From: a virus
IMG/VR virus record: IMGVR_UViG_3300006920_000177
Location: 1 to 28,282 of that record
Direction: 5' to 3' (one strand)
DNA: 28,282 bases
The notes beneath the pieces were generated by a model, which saw nothing but the letters and a program-made list of their open reading frames with translations, was not told the origin of the DNA and made no database searches. The position numbers were made by a program, and so were the translations under genes. Of the stretch, positions 22,319-28,282 are shown one piece after another. Within the stretch, counting starts at the first letter, position 1; the number at the start of each line of letters is the position of its first letter.

Positions 22319-22924
22319 TTAGTTATTTAAGTTATTATAATAATTTTGACAAGATAGCCACAAAATAGCCTGATATTGAAACCCTGTTAAATTTAGCTCT
22401 TCCGCTTTTTTTATTGTTAATTCTTTTATCTGTTGATATGCTACCTTTCCAATGTTAGCATTTTTTATGCTTCTATATTCTTTTAAACAGGCTCGAATAT
22501 GCCATATATCAACCGTTAAATAATCATCATTAAGATAAGCTATATTTTGCACAAAGTTAAAAGTTTTTAAGCTGTTGAGAGTGATTTCTAGATTACCTGC
22601 TAGTATATTAAAAGCTTTATATTTATTTGTGTGAAATGTACAAACTTTTATATCTTCAGGATGCAAGCCAAATTTGAAGGCTTCGCAAACTTTGGCAGCA
22701 TCTTTTAAGTTCTGCTGCCACCTATTGCGAGGAGACAAGCAGGATATAACACTAGCTACCTTATAAGGATTTACATCATATTTTGAAGATATATCTTTTG
22801 TGATATTATTTGCATCTTGATACCAATTCGAGCCGCTTTTAATATCCTGTTTAGTTGCTAGGTTAAAAAAGTAATCTAAATTTTTACTAATTTTATTTAG
22901 TTGTTTTTTAGTTTGTTTCTTCAT
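22319..22924 (-). CDS. Conserved phage protein with HhH-GPD-like pattern (DUF7178-like)
   Basis: A 201-residue basic, helical protein. Motifs in order: NWYQDANNITKDISSKYDVNPYKVASVISCLSPRNRWQQNLKDAAKVC (about residues 33-80), a TFHTNKYKAFNILAG stretch, LKTFNFVQNIAYLNDDYLTVDIWHIRACL (about 118-147), and GFQYQAILWLSCQNYY near the end. The order A-x-SP-x-x-W-x-x-N, N-x-x-K-A, K-x-F-x-x-N, TVD-x-W-x-x-R and QAI-W is what I remember of a widespread uncharacterised phage family (DUF7178), whose shape recalls helix-hairpin-helix DNA glycosylases. No catalytic Lys/Asp pair can be assigned, although the Asp in TVDIWH is at a glycosylase-like position. The upstream leader CTTAAAATTAAACACA is shared with its neighbours. 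Confidence 0.6.
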   Translation of the reverse strand: MKKQTKKQLNKISKNLDYFFNLATKQDIKSGSNWYQDANNITKDISSKYDVNPYKVASVISCLSPRNRWQQNLKDAAKVCEAFKFGLHPEDIKVCTFHTNKYKAFNILAGNLEITLNSLKTFNFVQNIAYLNDDYLTVDIWHIRACLKEYRSIKNANIGKVAYQQIKELTIKKAEELNLTGFQYQAILWLSCQNYYNNLNN

Positions 22925-22950
22925 TGTGTTTAATTTTAAGTTGTTATTAT

Positions 22951-23079
22951 TTATATTTTTTGTTTATTGCTGTAGTTGTGAAATTCACCTAAAATTTTAG
23001 ATTTAGGTATTGTATCATAAATTTTACCGTATTTAGTTTGTATGTATTTTAGTCCGTTTTTGTCTGTTAATGTTATCAT
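22951..23079 (-). CDS. Small early protein
   Basis: A 42-residue frame from ATG at 23079, between the 137- and 201-residue genes. The product MITLTDKNGLKYIQTKYGKI and onward is basic, with a strand-turn-strand look. It fills what would otherwise be a 177-base gap and has an A-rich leader (CCAAAAAATAAATAAACTT). No family is recognised. Confidence 0.6.
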   Translation of the reverse strand: MITLTDKNGLKYIQTKYGKIYDTIPKSKILGEFHNYSNKQKI

Positions 23080-23101
23080 AAGTTTATTTATTTTTTGGTT
23101 A

Positions 23102-23515
23102 TTAATTATATGCTTTCCAATCGTTTAAAGTTTGTTCAATGTCAATACCTAATTTTATACATTCTTTATAGCTGCAAATCTTGAAATTTTTGTCTTTTTC
23201 TAAGCCATTATCGATTAAATCCTGCTTGCAATCATCTTTTGCTTCAAATCCTACATTTATTTTGTTTATCTCTAAATTTACAATAAAATACTTATAGTTA
23301 TCGACATCATTACAATAGTTAGCAATTTCGATTTGCTTTTTAGTCCTACGATTTCTTTTTACTTTTTCAGTACTTTTAAAAGCTTCTATTATCTCTTCAT
23401 TGTCTTTTAATATCTTTTTAAGTTGATATCCTTTTAATGCTTCAGAAGCAATTATTGTAATATTATTCTTATCATCTTTTACGATTATTACTTTGTCTAG
23501 TTTTAATGTCTTCAT
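23102..23515 (-). CDS. Hypothetical protein, early cluster
   Basis: A 137-residue basic protein, second gene after the host-type promoter. A Lys/Arg-rich segment KVKRNRRTKKQIEIANYCNDV (about residues 50-70) could contact nucleic acid. The leader CTAAAATTAAACATT before the ATG is nearly the same as that of the 201-residue gene. The C-terminal CSYKECIKLGIDIEQTLNDWK is helical. Function unknown. Confidence 0.7.
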   Translation of the reverse strand: MKTLKLDKVIIVKDDKNNITIIASEALKGYQLKKILKDNEEIIEAFKSTEKVKRNRRTKKQIEIANYCNDVDNYKYFIVNLEINKINVGFEAKDDCKQDLIDNGLEKDKNFKICSYKECIKLGIDIEQTLNDWKAYN

Positions 23516-23555
23516 AATGTTTAATTTTAGATTATTATTATTAAATTATTTTTAA

Positions 23556-23843
23556 TTAATAGATGTTTATTACTATTCGAGTTAAAAGACTAGTCTCAGT
23601 ATCTTTTAATTCAACTACGGTTTTAATATTGCCATATTCAGTGATACAAGTAACTGTATTATTATAGTCATTCCTTGACTCGAGAATGTTTAGCAAGTTT
23701 CTAACATTCTTTACATTGTCTTCCGTAATGTTACATTGAAAAACAATTTCGTCACGATTCCCAAGAGTGACATTATAAAAAGATTTCAATTCAATTGACT
23801 CATTTTCAGTGATTTCAGTAAATAAATTTAGTAAATTCTTCAT
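23556..23843 (-). CDS. Hypothetical protein, first gene after the host-type promoter
   Basis: A 95-residue acidic protein (MKNLLNLFTEITENESIELKSFYN and onward), mixed alpha/beta, no membrane segment. It lies about 25 bases downstream of the predicted start of transcription from the Bacteroidota-type promoter at 23876-23906, so it should be among the first phage genes expressed. Small acidic first-expressed proteins are often anti-host factors or DNA mimics in other phages; this is context only. The family is not recognised. Confidence 0.7.
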   Translation of the reverse strand: MKNLLNLFTEITENESIELKSFYNVTLGNRDEIVFQCNITEDNVKNVRNLLNILESRNDYNNTVTCITEYGNIKTVVELKDTETSLLTRIVINIY

Positions 23844-23875
23844 AATTTTAAGTTTTTAAGTGATTAATAAAGGAC

Positions 23876-23906
23876 AAAGATAGTACTATTTTTTTAATAC
23901 GCAAAT
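23876..23906 (-). promoter_or_regulatory. Host-type (Bacteroidota) promoter for early genes
   Basis: On the - strand: TTTG at 23903-23906, exactly 19 bases, then TATCTTTG at 23876-23883. This equals the Bacteroidota primary sigma consensus TTTG-N19-TANNTTTG. Transcription should begin a few bases downstream, near 23870, about 25 bases before the first early gene. Confidence 0.85.
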
Positions 23907-23908
23907 AA

Positions 23909-24000
23909 AAAGACAAATAAAATACACAGATGCGTTTTTTATGTTAGTTTATGCTATTGATTAGTAGTATCATTGTACTATGATTAAAAGACAAATAAAA
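23909..24000. repeat. 15-bp direct repeat upstream of the early promoter
   Basis: AAAAGACAAATAAAA occurs at 23909-23923 and again at 23986-24000, 77 bases apart, directly upstream of the -33 box of the early promoter. It may be an activator site or a simple AT-rich coincidence. The rest of 24001-24158 is AT-rich with nothing else I can name. Confidence 0.55.
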
Positions 24001-24158
24001 ATAAGATATATAAAGATAAATTAGTATTTTTTTATATTTCAAATAGTCTTATTCCTTAATTATGCGTCACGATAACAATATTTTTAATATAGACAAGCTT
24101 TTTAACATTTATTTTATGTAAATTTTATGTTAAATTATTAGGAATTGTCAAATGTAGT

Positions 24159-24195
24159 AAAAAACCTCTGTGAAGCCGCATTCTCATTGGGTTTT
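24159..24195 (-). terminator. Possible terminator between repeat region and early promoter
   Basis: AAAACC at 24161-24166 pairs with GGTTTT at 24190-24195, enclosing a smaller GAA-GCCGCA-TTC stem with some mismatches. On the - strand it is followed by six T. It would stop leftward transcripts coming out of the repeat region before the early promoter. The stem is imperfect, hence the low confidence. Confidence 0.4.
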
Positions 24196-24237
24196 CTATT
24201 ATCTTTTTGTTTTAATAGTCATATACTACAGAACCCT

Positions 24238-24269
24238 AAAAGTAGCTTAAAAGTAGCTTAAAATGGCTT
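24238..24269. repeat. Three tandem 10-11-bp repeats (AAAAGTAGCTT type)
   Basis: AAAAGTAGCTT at 24238-24248 and 24249-24259, followed by a shorter variant AAAATGGCTT at 24260-24269. They form the left edge of the repeat-packed non-coding region. Confidence 0.75.
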
Positions 24270-24308
24270 AAATAGATTTTTATAATATGCAAATAAATAG
24301 ATGTAAAG

Positions 24309-24330
24309 TTATCAACAATTTATCAACAAT
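24309..24330 (+). repeat. Tandem 11-bp repeat TTATCAACAAT, DnaA-box-like
   Basis: Two exact copies of TTATCAACAAT (24309-24319 and 24320-24330). The 9-mer TTATCAACA differs from the E. coli DnaA box TTATCCACA at one position, and the 11-bp period puts both sites on the same face of the helix. Confidence 0.75.
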
Positions 24331-24341
24331 TGAAAAAATCA

Positions 24342-24427
24342 GTACCTTGCATAAAATAGTAGTGTTGAAAAAAGCAGTACCTTGCAAAAATTGGTACTGT
24401 GCAAAAATCGGTACTGTGCAATGCAAA
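24342..24427 (+). repeat. Five iterons of about 17 bp
   Basis: Units begin at 24342, 24359, 24377, 24394 and 24411. The core is GTACYKTGCAAAAATNG. The second unit is degenerate and 18 bp long; the others are 17 bp. Regular iterons beside DnaA-box-like sites are typical of replication origins controlled by an initiator protein. Confidence 0.75.
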
Positions 24428-24442
24428 CTAGGTTGCCAAAAA

Positions 24443-24544
24443 ACTCCCCTTATGTTGAACATACGGAACTCCCCTTATATTGAACATACGGATTTGAAAA
24501 CCGACCACTCCCCTTATATTAAACAGTTCCCCTTATATTAAACA
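24443..24544 (+). repeat. Four copies of CCCCTTATRTTRAACA
   Basis: Copies 1 and 2 are 25-bp units ACTCCCCTTATRTTGAACAT-ACGGA at 24443-24467 and 24468-24492. Copies 3 and 4 are 19-bp units at 24507-24525 and 24526-24544 with AAACA instead of GAACA. Related single elements are at 8550-8567 and 21805-21821. Confidence 0.8.
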
Positions 24545-24551
24545 CAGGTGC

Positions 24552-24588
24552 AAAAAAAAATCCCCACTCCAATTAAGGAATGAGGATT
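24552..24588 (-). terminator. Rho-independent terminator after the terminase operon
   Basis: On the - strand AATCCTCATTCC and GGAGTGGGGATT form a 12-bp stem with two G-T pairs and a 6-base loop, followed by seven or more T. It lies 22 bases after the terminase large subunit stop. Confidence 0.9.
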
Positions 24589-24609
24589 TACAAATTAATT
24601 GCTAATTGC

Positions 24610-25821
24610 TTACCTGATGGTATATTTACCTGAAGACCTATTGACTATCAATTGCATTGCTCCATATCTTATTGCATCTAAATAGTGATTGTACTTATCT
24701 ATTGGCACAGAACCTTTGTCCTTCCATACATAGTGATTGAGTTCCCTTATAATTCCGTGAGACTTAGGGTCTATAATCATAGTGTAATCTTGTAGCAGGG
24801 CAATCCCTGAGAGGATTGACCCTTTATTCTGCTTAGCAGGAATCATATTGACCCCATATTCTTTTATTTCAGATATAAGTCTAGGCTCGTGATTATCAGC
24901 AACTATAAGACCTCCCTTAGAATATCTTCTGTTCATAATAGCTATTTCTGAGGTAGTTAAGCCTGCCTTACCATAGCATTCCTTCACATAAATTTCCTTC
25001 TGTAACTCATCCACAGAAATCTCCACCAATGTAGTTAAGTCTGTACTGAACCCAAAATCCTGACCAAAACAGGTTTTAGCTAACCCAACATAGTGACCTT
25101 TCTTCCAATTGGAATAGATAGTTCCACTCATTTTTTCTAGCCATCCACCTAGCATTTGATGCTCATACTTTGAAGGATTATTAGCCTTCATATCAGCAAT
25201 AGCTTGTAGGAATGAATCAGGTAGGTTCTCTATATTATCTTTATATGTAGTATGTATGTAAGTAGTGTCACCTTTAACACCATTAAAGCCTTCAGGAACT
25301 CCTCTACTTTCAAAGAACCTCTTCCATATCCAATGTTCCTTAGTAGCAGGATTAAGAATAAGTATAACAATGTTCTGAGACTTTTGTGTTCTAACAGAAT
25401 AGTCTATTTTATCAAATACGAATTCATCAAGTAATTCTTCAGCCTCATCTACAACAAATATAGATACACCTGAAAGAGATTTAAGTGCAGCAGTTTGGTT
25501 ACCTGATGCAGTCTTAATACCTTTAAACATTATACTACTACCTGTAGTCTGATTTATTATCTCATCCCTAGTGACTCTAAAATCATCACCTGCATCCATA
25601 ACATCAATCTTTTCAACAAACTCAGGTATAATTGATGAATGTGCTGAAGCCATTGTATATCTAGTAAACAGAACTTTATTGTTAGGCTCATAAGTTTTAC
25701 CGTTTAGAAATAATGTAACTCCATAACTCTTACCTGAGCCTCGACCTCCTGTTATGATATAATATCTTGTATTGCCTTTGAATAAAGGGATGTACTTTGG
25801 ACTTAATTTAATCTCACTCAT
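24610..25821 (-). CDS. terL: Terminase large subunit
   Basis: A 403-residue packaging motor and nuclease. The ATPase domain has Walker A GGRGSGKS (residues 25-32), Walker B IFVVDEAEE (121-129) with Asp125 and Glu126, and the coupling motif LILNPAT (154-160). The RNase H-like nuclease domain has Asp255 (GQDFGFSTD), Asp309 in VADNHEP, and Asp382 in YLDAIRYG as the likely metal ligands. The layout is that of the Terminase_3/PBSX-XtmB group. The protein docks on the portal, drives DNA into the capsid, and cuts the concatemer. Its start overlaps the end of the small subunit gene by 8 bases; expression is from element B, ended by the terminator at 24552-24588. Confidence 0.95.
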   Translation of the reverse strand: MSEIKLSPKYIPLFKGNTRYYIITGGRGSGKSYGVTLFLNGKTYEPNNKVLFTRYTMASAHSSIIPEFVEKIDVMDAGDDFRVTRDEIINQTTGSSIMFKGIKTASGNQTAALKSLSGVSIFVVDEAEELLDEFVFDKIDYSVRTQKSQNIVILILNPATKEHWIWKRFFESRGVPEGFNGVKGDTTYIHTTYKDNIENLPDSFLQAIADMKANNPSKYEHQMLGGWLEKMSGTIYSNWKKGHYVGLAKTCFGQDFGFSTDLTTLVEISVDELQKEIYVKECYGKAGLTTSEIAIMNRRYSKGGLIVADNHEPRLISEIKEYGVNMIPAKQNKGSILSGIALLQDYTMIIDPKSHGIIRELNHYVWKDKGSVPIDKYNHYLDAIRYGAMQLIVNRSSGKYTIR

Positions 25822-26191
25822 TCTCTTCGTGTTCTATGTCAATTGTCTTAGCCTGCTCATTAGTTATGTTAAAGCTAATTACAGGCGCTTTCCTGATGTT
25901 ACTATTATTTTCTTTATTATCTCCTGCCTTACCATATTGATAGGTTAAAAGCATCTCCATAGCCTTTATATTGCCTTTTTTAGCCTGAACTGCTAACTCA
26001 TCCCAAACGCCATCTTCAGAACCGAATACATTTGATATAGCTTTCCTAGATAGTTTCTTGGCTCTATCCTTTTTAGCTTGGTTTACTGCAGGAGGTGATG
26101 ATGTATTATCTGCGGGTATCATTTTCATTCTACCCTTCCTCTTATTATAGGTTCTACCATCCTTATTCCTTTTGTTATTGTTGTTTCCCAT
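25814..26191 (-). CDS. terS: Terminase small subunit (putative)
   Basis: A 125-residue, strongly basic N-terminal protein (MGNNNNKRNKDGRTYNKRKGRMKM) followed by a helical domain with AKKLSRKAISNVFGSEDGVWDELAVQAKKGNIKAMEMLLTYQYGKAGD (about residues 43-92). The last part fits the oligomerising helix and YGK motif often found in small terminases of Bacteroidota phages. It would recognise the packaging site and load the large subunit. The annotated ATG lies only 3 bases after the TATTAT of element B. Met22 or Met24 are alternative starts that would give a normal leader and remove the low-complexity basic tail. Confidence 0.7.
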   Translation of the reverse strand: MGNNNNKRNKDGRTYNKRKGRMKMIPADNTSSPPAVNQAKKDRAKKLSRKAISNVFGSEDGVWDELAVQAKKGNIKAMEMLLTYQYGKAGDNKENNSNIRKAPVISFNITNEQAKTIDIEHEENE

Positions 26192-26223
26192 ACTATAATA
26201 CTAAAAATTGGTTATTTTGTTTT
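26189..26223 (-). promoter_or_regulatory. Phage-type promoter-like element B (terminase operon)
   Basis: AAAACA at 26218-26223, 17-bp spacer, TATTAT at 26195-26200, then AGTATG that includes the annotated terS ATG. The box overlaps the 3' end of the 94-residue gene. The last 14 bases match element A at all but one position. Confidence 0.75.
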
Positions 26224-26496
26224 CAGCAATATCTGAGATTGCCTATGAAGATACAATTGTCTTATCTTATCATACATTTCATCGGCTTGTGAAACCTGAT
26301 TATATTCCTCTTCACCTAGCTTGGTAATTCCATTCTGTTTAAGTTCAATCCTGCATTTTGGAGGATATTTATATCCACTACCTGTACCACTAATGATTAC
26401 AGGATAAAAGTAGATACCTCTTTCCCAACAAAAGCGAATAGCCTTCAGAACATCAAAGTCTGAAGGCTGAGTATCTTCTACATATCGCTTACCCAT
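26212..26496 (-). CDS. Hypothetical protein upstream of terminase
   Basis: A 94-residue basic protein. Its ATG shares one base with the TAA of the 48-residue gene (TAATG), so translation is coupled. The core reads ERGIYFYPVIISGTGSGYKYPPKCRIELKQNGITKLGEEEY, a compact strand-rich pattern around YPPKCRIEL. Proteins of this type are frequent beside Bacteroidota phage terminases, but I know no function. It is the last gene of the replication-type cluster. Confidence 0.7.
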   Translation of the reverse strand: MGKRYVEDTQPSDFDVLKAIRFCWERGIYFYPVIISGTGSGYKYPPKCRIELKQNGITKLGEEEYNQVSQADEMYDKIRQLYLHRQSQILLKTK

Positions 26497-26642
26497 TATA
26501 TTGAATTATCTATTCTCTCTATAATACTCCTTAACTCACTCCTTTCAAAAGTACCTAAAGGCTCACCATTAATACTTAAGAAGAAATGGTCTTTTATTCC
26601 CGAAGGAATACAACTTGTTTTAAATGTTACTTTATTATCCAT
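26496..26642 (-). CDS. Small 48-residue protein, translationally coupled
   Basis: A frame from ATG at 26642 to TAA at 26496. Both ends use the TAATG overlap: its ATG shares a base with the stop of the DnaA-like gene, and its TAA with the next ATG. Product: MDNKVTFKTSCIPSGIKDHF and onward with SINGEPLGTFERSELRSIIERI. It has a beta hairpin-helix look. Overlap on both sides makes it very likely real. No family is recognised. Confidence 0.75.
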   Translation of the reverse strand: MDNKVTFKTSCIPSGIKDHFFLSINGEPLGTFERSELRSIIERIDNSI

Positions 26643-27202
26643 TATGAATTACAATTTATTTGTTCATACTTATTTTTAGTTTTCCATCTGAAGGTCTTTA
26701 ATACTAATGCTGCCCTTTCATCATAAATTCTCCTCTGCTCTTCATTCAAGTTCCTGTACATAACCTCATTGTCTGTTAACTCTTCAGCTTCCTTATTCAG
26801 GAGCGTATTAAGAACTGCATTAATCTCATTAACTTGCTCTACCTTAGCTAGTAATCCATTCACCAAATCGGTATAATCACTTTGTGTTGAAGGCTTAAGA
26901 CTAGAAAGGTAACTATGATAAGCCTTTGAATAAACAGAGTCACTCATTACCTCTTGAAATAAGTTGTTCTTAGCGTGAATCACTGTAGCGTGGTCTCTAT
27001 TAACCAACTTACCTATTAACGACATAGAACTCTTACTTGTATCTAATGCTAATTTGAAATATAAGGCTCTCTGAAGCACTATCTCGTGTTCTCTGCTCTT
27101 AGTTCCTATCTCAGCACCGAAAGTACCTTCTACATAGCTTAAAATGTGTTTTAAAGCTTGCTTTTGGTTCATTCTCCTGCTAATTCTATTGTTTTCAGTC
27201 AT
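26642..27202 (-). CDS. DnaA domain IV-like DNA-binding protein
   Basis: A 186-residue protein. Residues about 36-85 match the C-terminal DNA-binding domain of DnaA: SREHEIVLQRALYFKLALDTSKSSMSLIGKLVNRDHATVIHAKNNL, with the signature RDHATVIHA at 69-77 (RDHTTVLHA in cellular DnaA) preceded by a helix-turn-helix. There is no AAA+ ATPase domain, so it cannot act alone as an initiator. It might bind DnaA-box-like sites such as those at 24309-24328 and 21348-21371 to start phage replication, or occupy host origin sites. The C-terminal half (residues 95-186) is helical and acidic in part (NTLLNKEAEELTDNEVMYRNL), perhaps for oligomerisation or partner contact. Domain call is strong; role is inferred. 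Confidence 0.85.
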   Translation of the reverse strand: MTENNRISRRMNQKQALKHILSYVEGTFGAEIGTKSREHEIVLQRALYFKLALDTSKSSMSLIGKLVNRDHATVIHAKNNLFQEVMSDSVYSKAYHSYLSSLKPSTQSDYTDLVNGLLAKVEQVNEINAVLNTLLNKEAEELTDNEVMYRNLNEEQRRIYDERAALVLKTFRWKTKNKYEQINCNS

Positions 27203-27214
27203 ATTGTGTGTGTT

Positions 27215-27406
27215 TTATATATTAAATATACCTGCAAAGTAGTATATTGTAATTACTATAAAATAATATAATACGAATGCTATAATACTACCCATTCTTT
27301 CTGCTTTTTCAAGAGGTCTATTGAAGTCTTTGATTAATGTATTTGTCATTTTACCTCCTAATGCTAAAAGCATTATTATTTTTGCTATTGCTGCTGCTAT
27401 TATCAT
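27215..27406 (-). CDS. Small membrane protein
   Basis: A 63-residue protein with two hydrophobic segments (residues 2-16, IIAAAIAKIIMLLAL, and 40-60, IIAFVLYYFIVITIYYFAGIF) and a polar, basic loop between them, so it should sit in the host inner membrane. It stands 12 bases upstream of the DnaA-like gene. Function unknown; superinfection or membrane-anchoring roles would be guesses. Confidence 0.7.
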   Translation of the reverse strand: MIIAAAIAKIIMLLALGGKMTNTLIKDFNRPLEKAERMGSIIAFVLYYFIVITIYYFAGIFNI

Positions 27407-27431
27407 AATTGTTTTATTTATTTAATTAGTT

Positions 27432-27671
27432 TTATTTAGATTGCTTTAACATATTAACTCTATAAAATTCCATTGCCTTCTTAACGCCTGCACATCCTGC
27501 GTAATCCTCTTCCTTCTCTAATCTCTTGACCTCCTGCTCACAATATCGCAATGTATAATCGCCTGTCATAAGGTTAAAATGATATAGGAAAAAGTAAGTT
27601 TCAATTCTTTCTGCTATTGTCTCTTCAGGAATAGCATTATTGCCTAGTCCTCCACTTGTATCAAATTGCAT
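27432..27671 (-). CDS. Small protein with UVR-like helical motif
   Basis: A 79-residue protein whose ATG follows the exonuclease stop after a single base. The C-terminal half reads CEQEVKRLEKEEDYAGCAGVKKAMEFYRVNM, a helix pair faintly like the UvrB/UvrC interaction (UVR) motif (ExEDYExAAxIRD). Next to an exonuclease this may hint at a DNA repair or nuclease partner. The similarity is weak. Confidence 0.65.
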   Translation of the reverse strand: MQFDTSGGLGNNAIPEETIAERIETYFFLYHFNLMTGDYTLRYCEQEVKRLEKEEDYAGCAGVKKAMEFYRVNMLKQSK

Positions 27672-27672
27672 A

Positions 27673-28282
27673 TTAAAATAGGTTTAATTTAAGTAACATA
27701 TAACTCTTCACATACATTTCCTTAGCTTTGCTCTTATAAAGTTTCTTAAACACGCTATAAACTGCTCTACGTTGAGCATATTCATTCTTACCTACTAAGT
27801 TCTTTTTAACCCAAGCCTTACCAAATCCTTTACAGAAATTAACATTATCTGCAGTATCACCTATAATCATTTGTTCATTCAGGTTGAAGGTCGCTTCATC
27901 TTTAGAGATTTGCTCCCATTCATCTCTCCTATAATTGTAAATGGTGCATTCAAATTGTCTGTAATCCTTGTCAATTGAAATAATAAAGGAATTATCCTTA
28001 CCATAGTATTCTAAATACTTAGCCACCAAATCATCAGTTTCCATTAGTGATGCAGTAGTAATTGGCAACTCCTTCTTAACATACTCAATTATTTCCTGAA
28101 GGAAAGCAGGTTTCTCTTTAGGTCTGTTAGCCTTATACAAAGGATATATCTTTTTCCTGTAGTTTTTAGTACAGAATCCACATAATATGATTTCTGCTTT
28201 AGGATACTTTAACCCAACATTATATCTTATTGAATTATATCTATCCCAAAATCTTTCAACTACACCTTCAAAATCATCAGCA
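27673..28282 (-). CDS. 5'-3' exonuclease (FEN/T7 gp6-like), C-terminal part
   Basis: The frame is open to the right window edge (202 codons plus stop here), so the true start lies outside. Codons near 28150 give YRKKIYPLYKANRPKEK, the helical-arch motif of 5' nucleases. A TTG inside this motif (28140) is a possible but wrong start. Next come METDDLVAKYL (the EADD-type metal site), FIISIDKDYRQF, and MIIGDTADNVNFCKGFGKAWV, the GDxADNxxG helix-hairpin-helix pattern. Such enzymes remove RNA primers or degrade host and phage DNA 5' ends in phage replication. The 3' end adjoins the next gene after one base. Confidence 0.9.
   Translation of the reverse strand, partial: ADDFEGVVERFWDRYNSIRYNVGLKYPKAEIILCGFCTKNYRKKIYPLYKANRPKEKPAFLQEIIEYVKKELPITTASLMETDDLVAKYLEYYGKDNSFIISIDKDYRQFECTIYNYRRDEWEQISKDEATFNLNEQMIIGDTADNVNFCKGFGKAWVKKNLVGKNEYAQRRAVYSVFKKLYKSKAKEMYVKSYMLLKLNLF

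Larger units (their letters stand above)
24238..24544. other. Candidate phage replication origin
   Basis: About 300 bases with four families of short direct repeats and no gene: 10-11-bp units, a DnaA-box-like pair, 17-bp iterons and CCCCTTATRTTRAAC elements. AT-rich DNA continues to the left. The phage encodes a DnaA domain-IV-like protein 2 kb away. The same repeats could instead be a terminase recognition (pac/cos) region, since the terminase operon ends just to the right. Confidence 0.55.

Noticed and set aside
24280-24541. 60- and 84-codon frames on the two strands of the repeat region
   Set aside because: They translate the tandem repeats, have repetitive products and no neighbours; the DNA is better explained as repeats.
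24342-24544. CRISPR array
   Set aside because: Repeats are short (15-25 bp), in several unrelated families and directly adjacent, without spacers of uniform length; no cas genes.
28138-28140. TTG at 28140 as the exonuclease start
   Set aside because: The frame continues upstream to the window edge and the TTG lies inside the conserved YPLYKANRP motif.

Overview
This window is most likely part of the genome of a tailed, siphovirus-type phage (or prophage) of a Bacteroidota host, probably Flavobacteriia. The DNA is AT-rich and genes are tightly packed, nearly all read leftward (- strand). Start codons are preceded by A-rich leaders rather than Shine-Dalgarno sequences. One promoter, at 23876-23906, matches the Bacteroidota consensus TTTG-N19-TANNTTTG exactly. 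Many structural proteins are of types familiar from Bacteroidota phages. No integrase, repressor, tRNA or CRISPR array was seen. Both window edges cut through genes.

Read in the direction of transcription (right to left): 28282-26212 is the end of a replication-type cluster: a cut-off 5'-3' exonuclease of the FEN/T7 gp6 type, two small proteins, a DnaA domain-IV-like DNA-binding protein and two small unknowns. 26191-24610 is the terminase operon (small and large subunits), closed by a clear terminator. 24544-23844 is non-coding and packed with four classes of short repeats, including a tandem pair of TTATCAACA next to five 17-bp iterons; it is the best candidate replication origin. 23843-22100 holds small early-type genes of mostly unknown function behind the host-type promoter. 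22099-21239 is a second large non-coding region with DnaA-box-like sites, two divergent phage-type promoters and a series of nested hairpins, suggesting a large structured non-coding RNA on the + strand.

21238-1 is the late region: tail assembly chaperone with a programmed -1 frameshift, tail completion proteins, two tail/baseplate proteins (one with a LamG domain), tape measure, an appendage protein, XkdF-type capsid protease, acidic scaffold-like protein, major capsid protein, tail tube-like protein, portal, head-tail connector, a 1414-residue fibre, then a holin candidate and lysozyme. The tail block precedes the head block, unlike the usual terminase-portal-capsid-tail order.

The main discovery is a promoter-like element (AAAACA-N17-TATTAT, 35 bp aligned without gaps) present seven times. 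Six copies stand on the coding strand directly before late or packaging transcription units: terminase, tail, appendage/protease, scaffold/capsid, portal/fibre and lysis. The seventh faces right, into the gene-free structured region. With the host-type promoter before the early genes, this suggests an early-to-late switch in promoter use and a late-expressed non-coding RNA.
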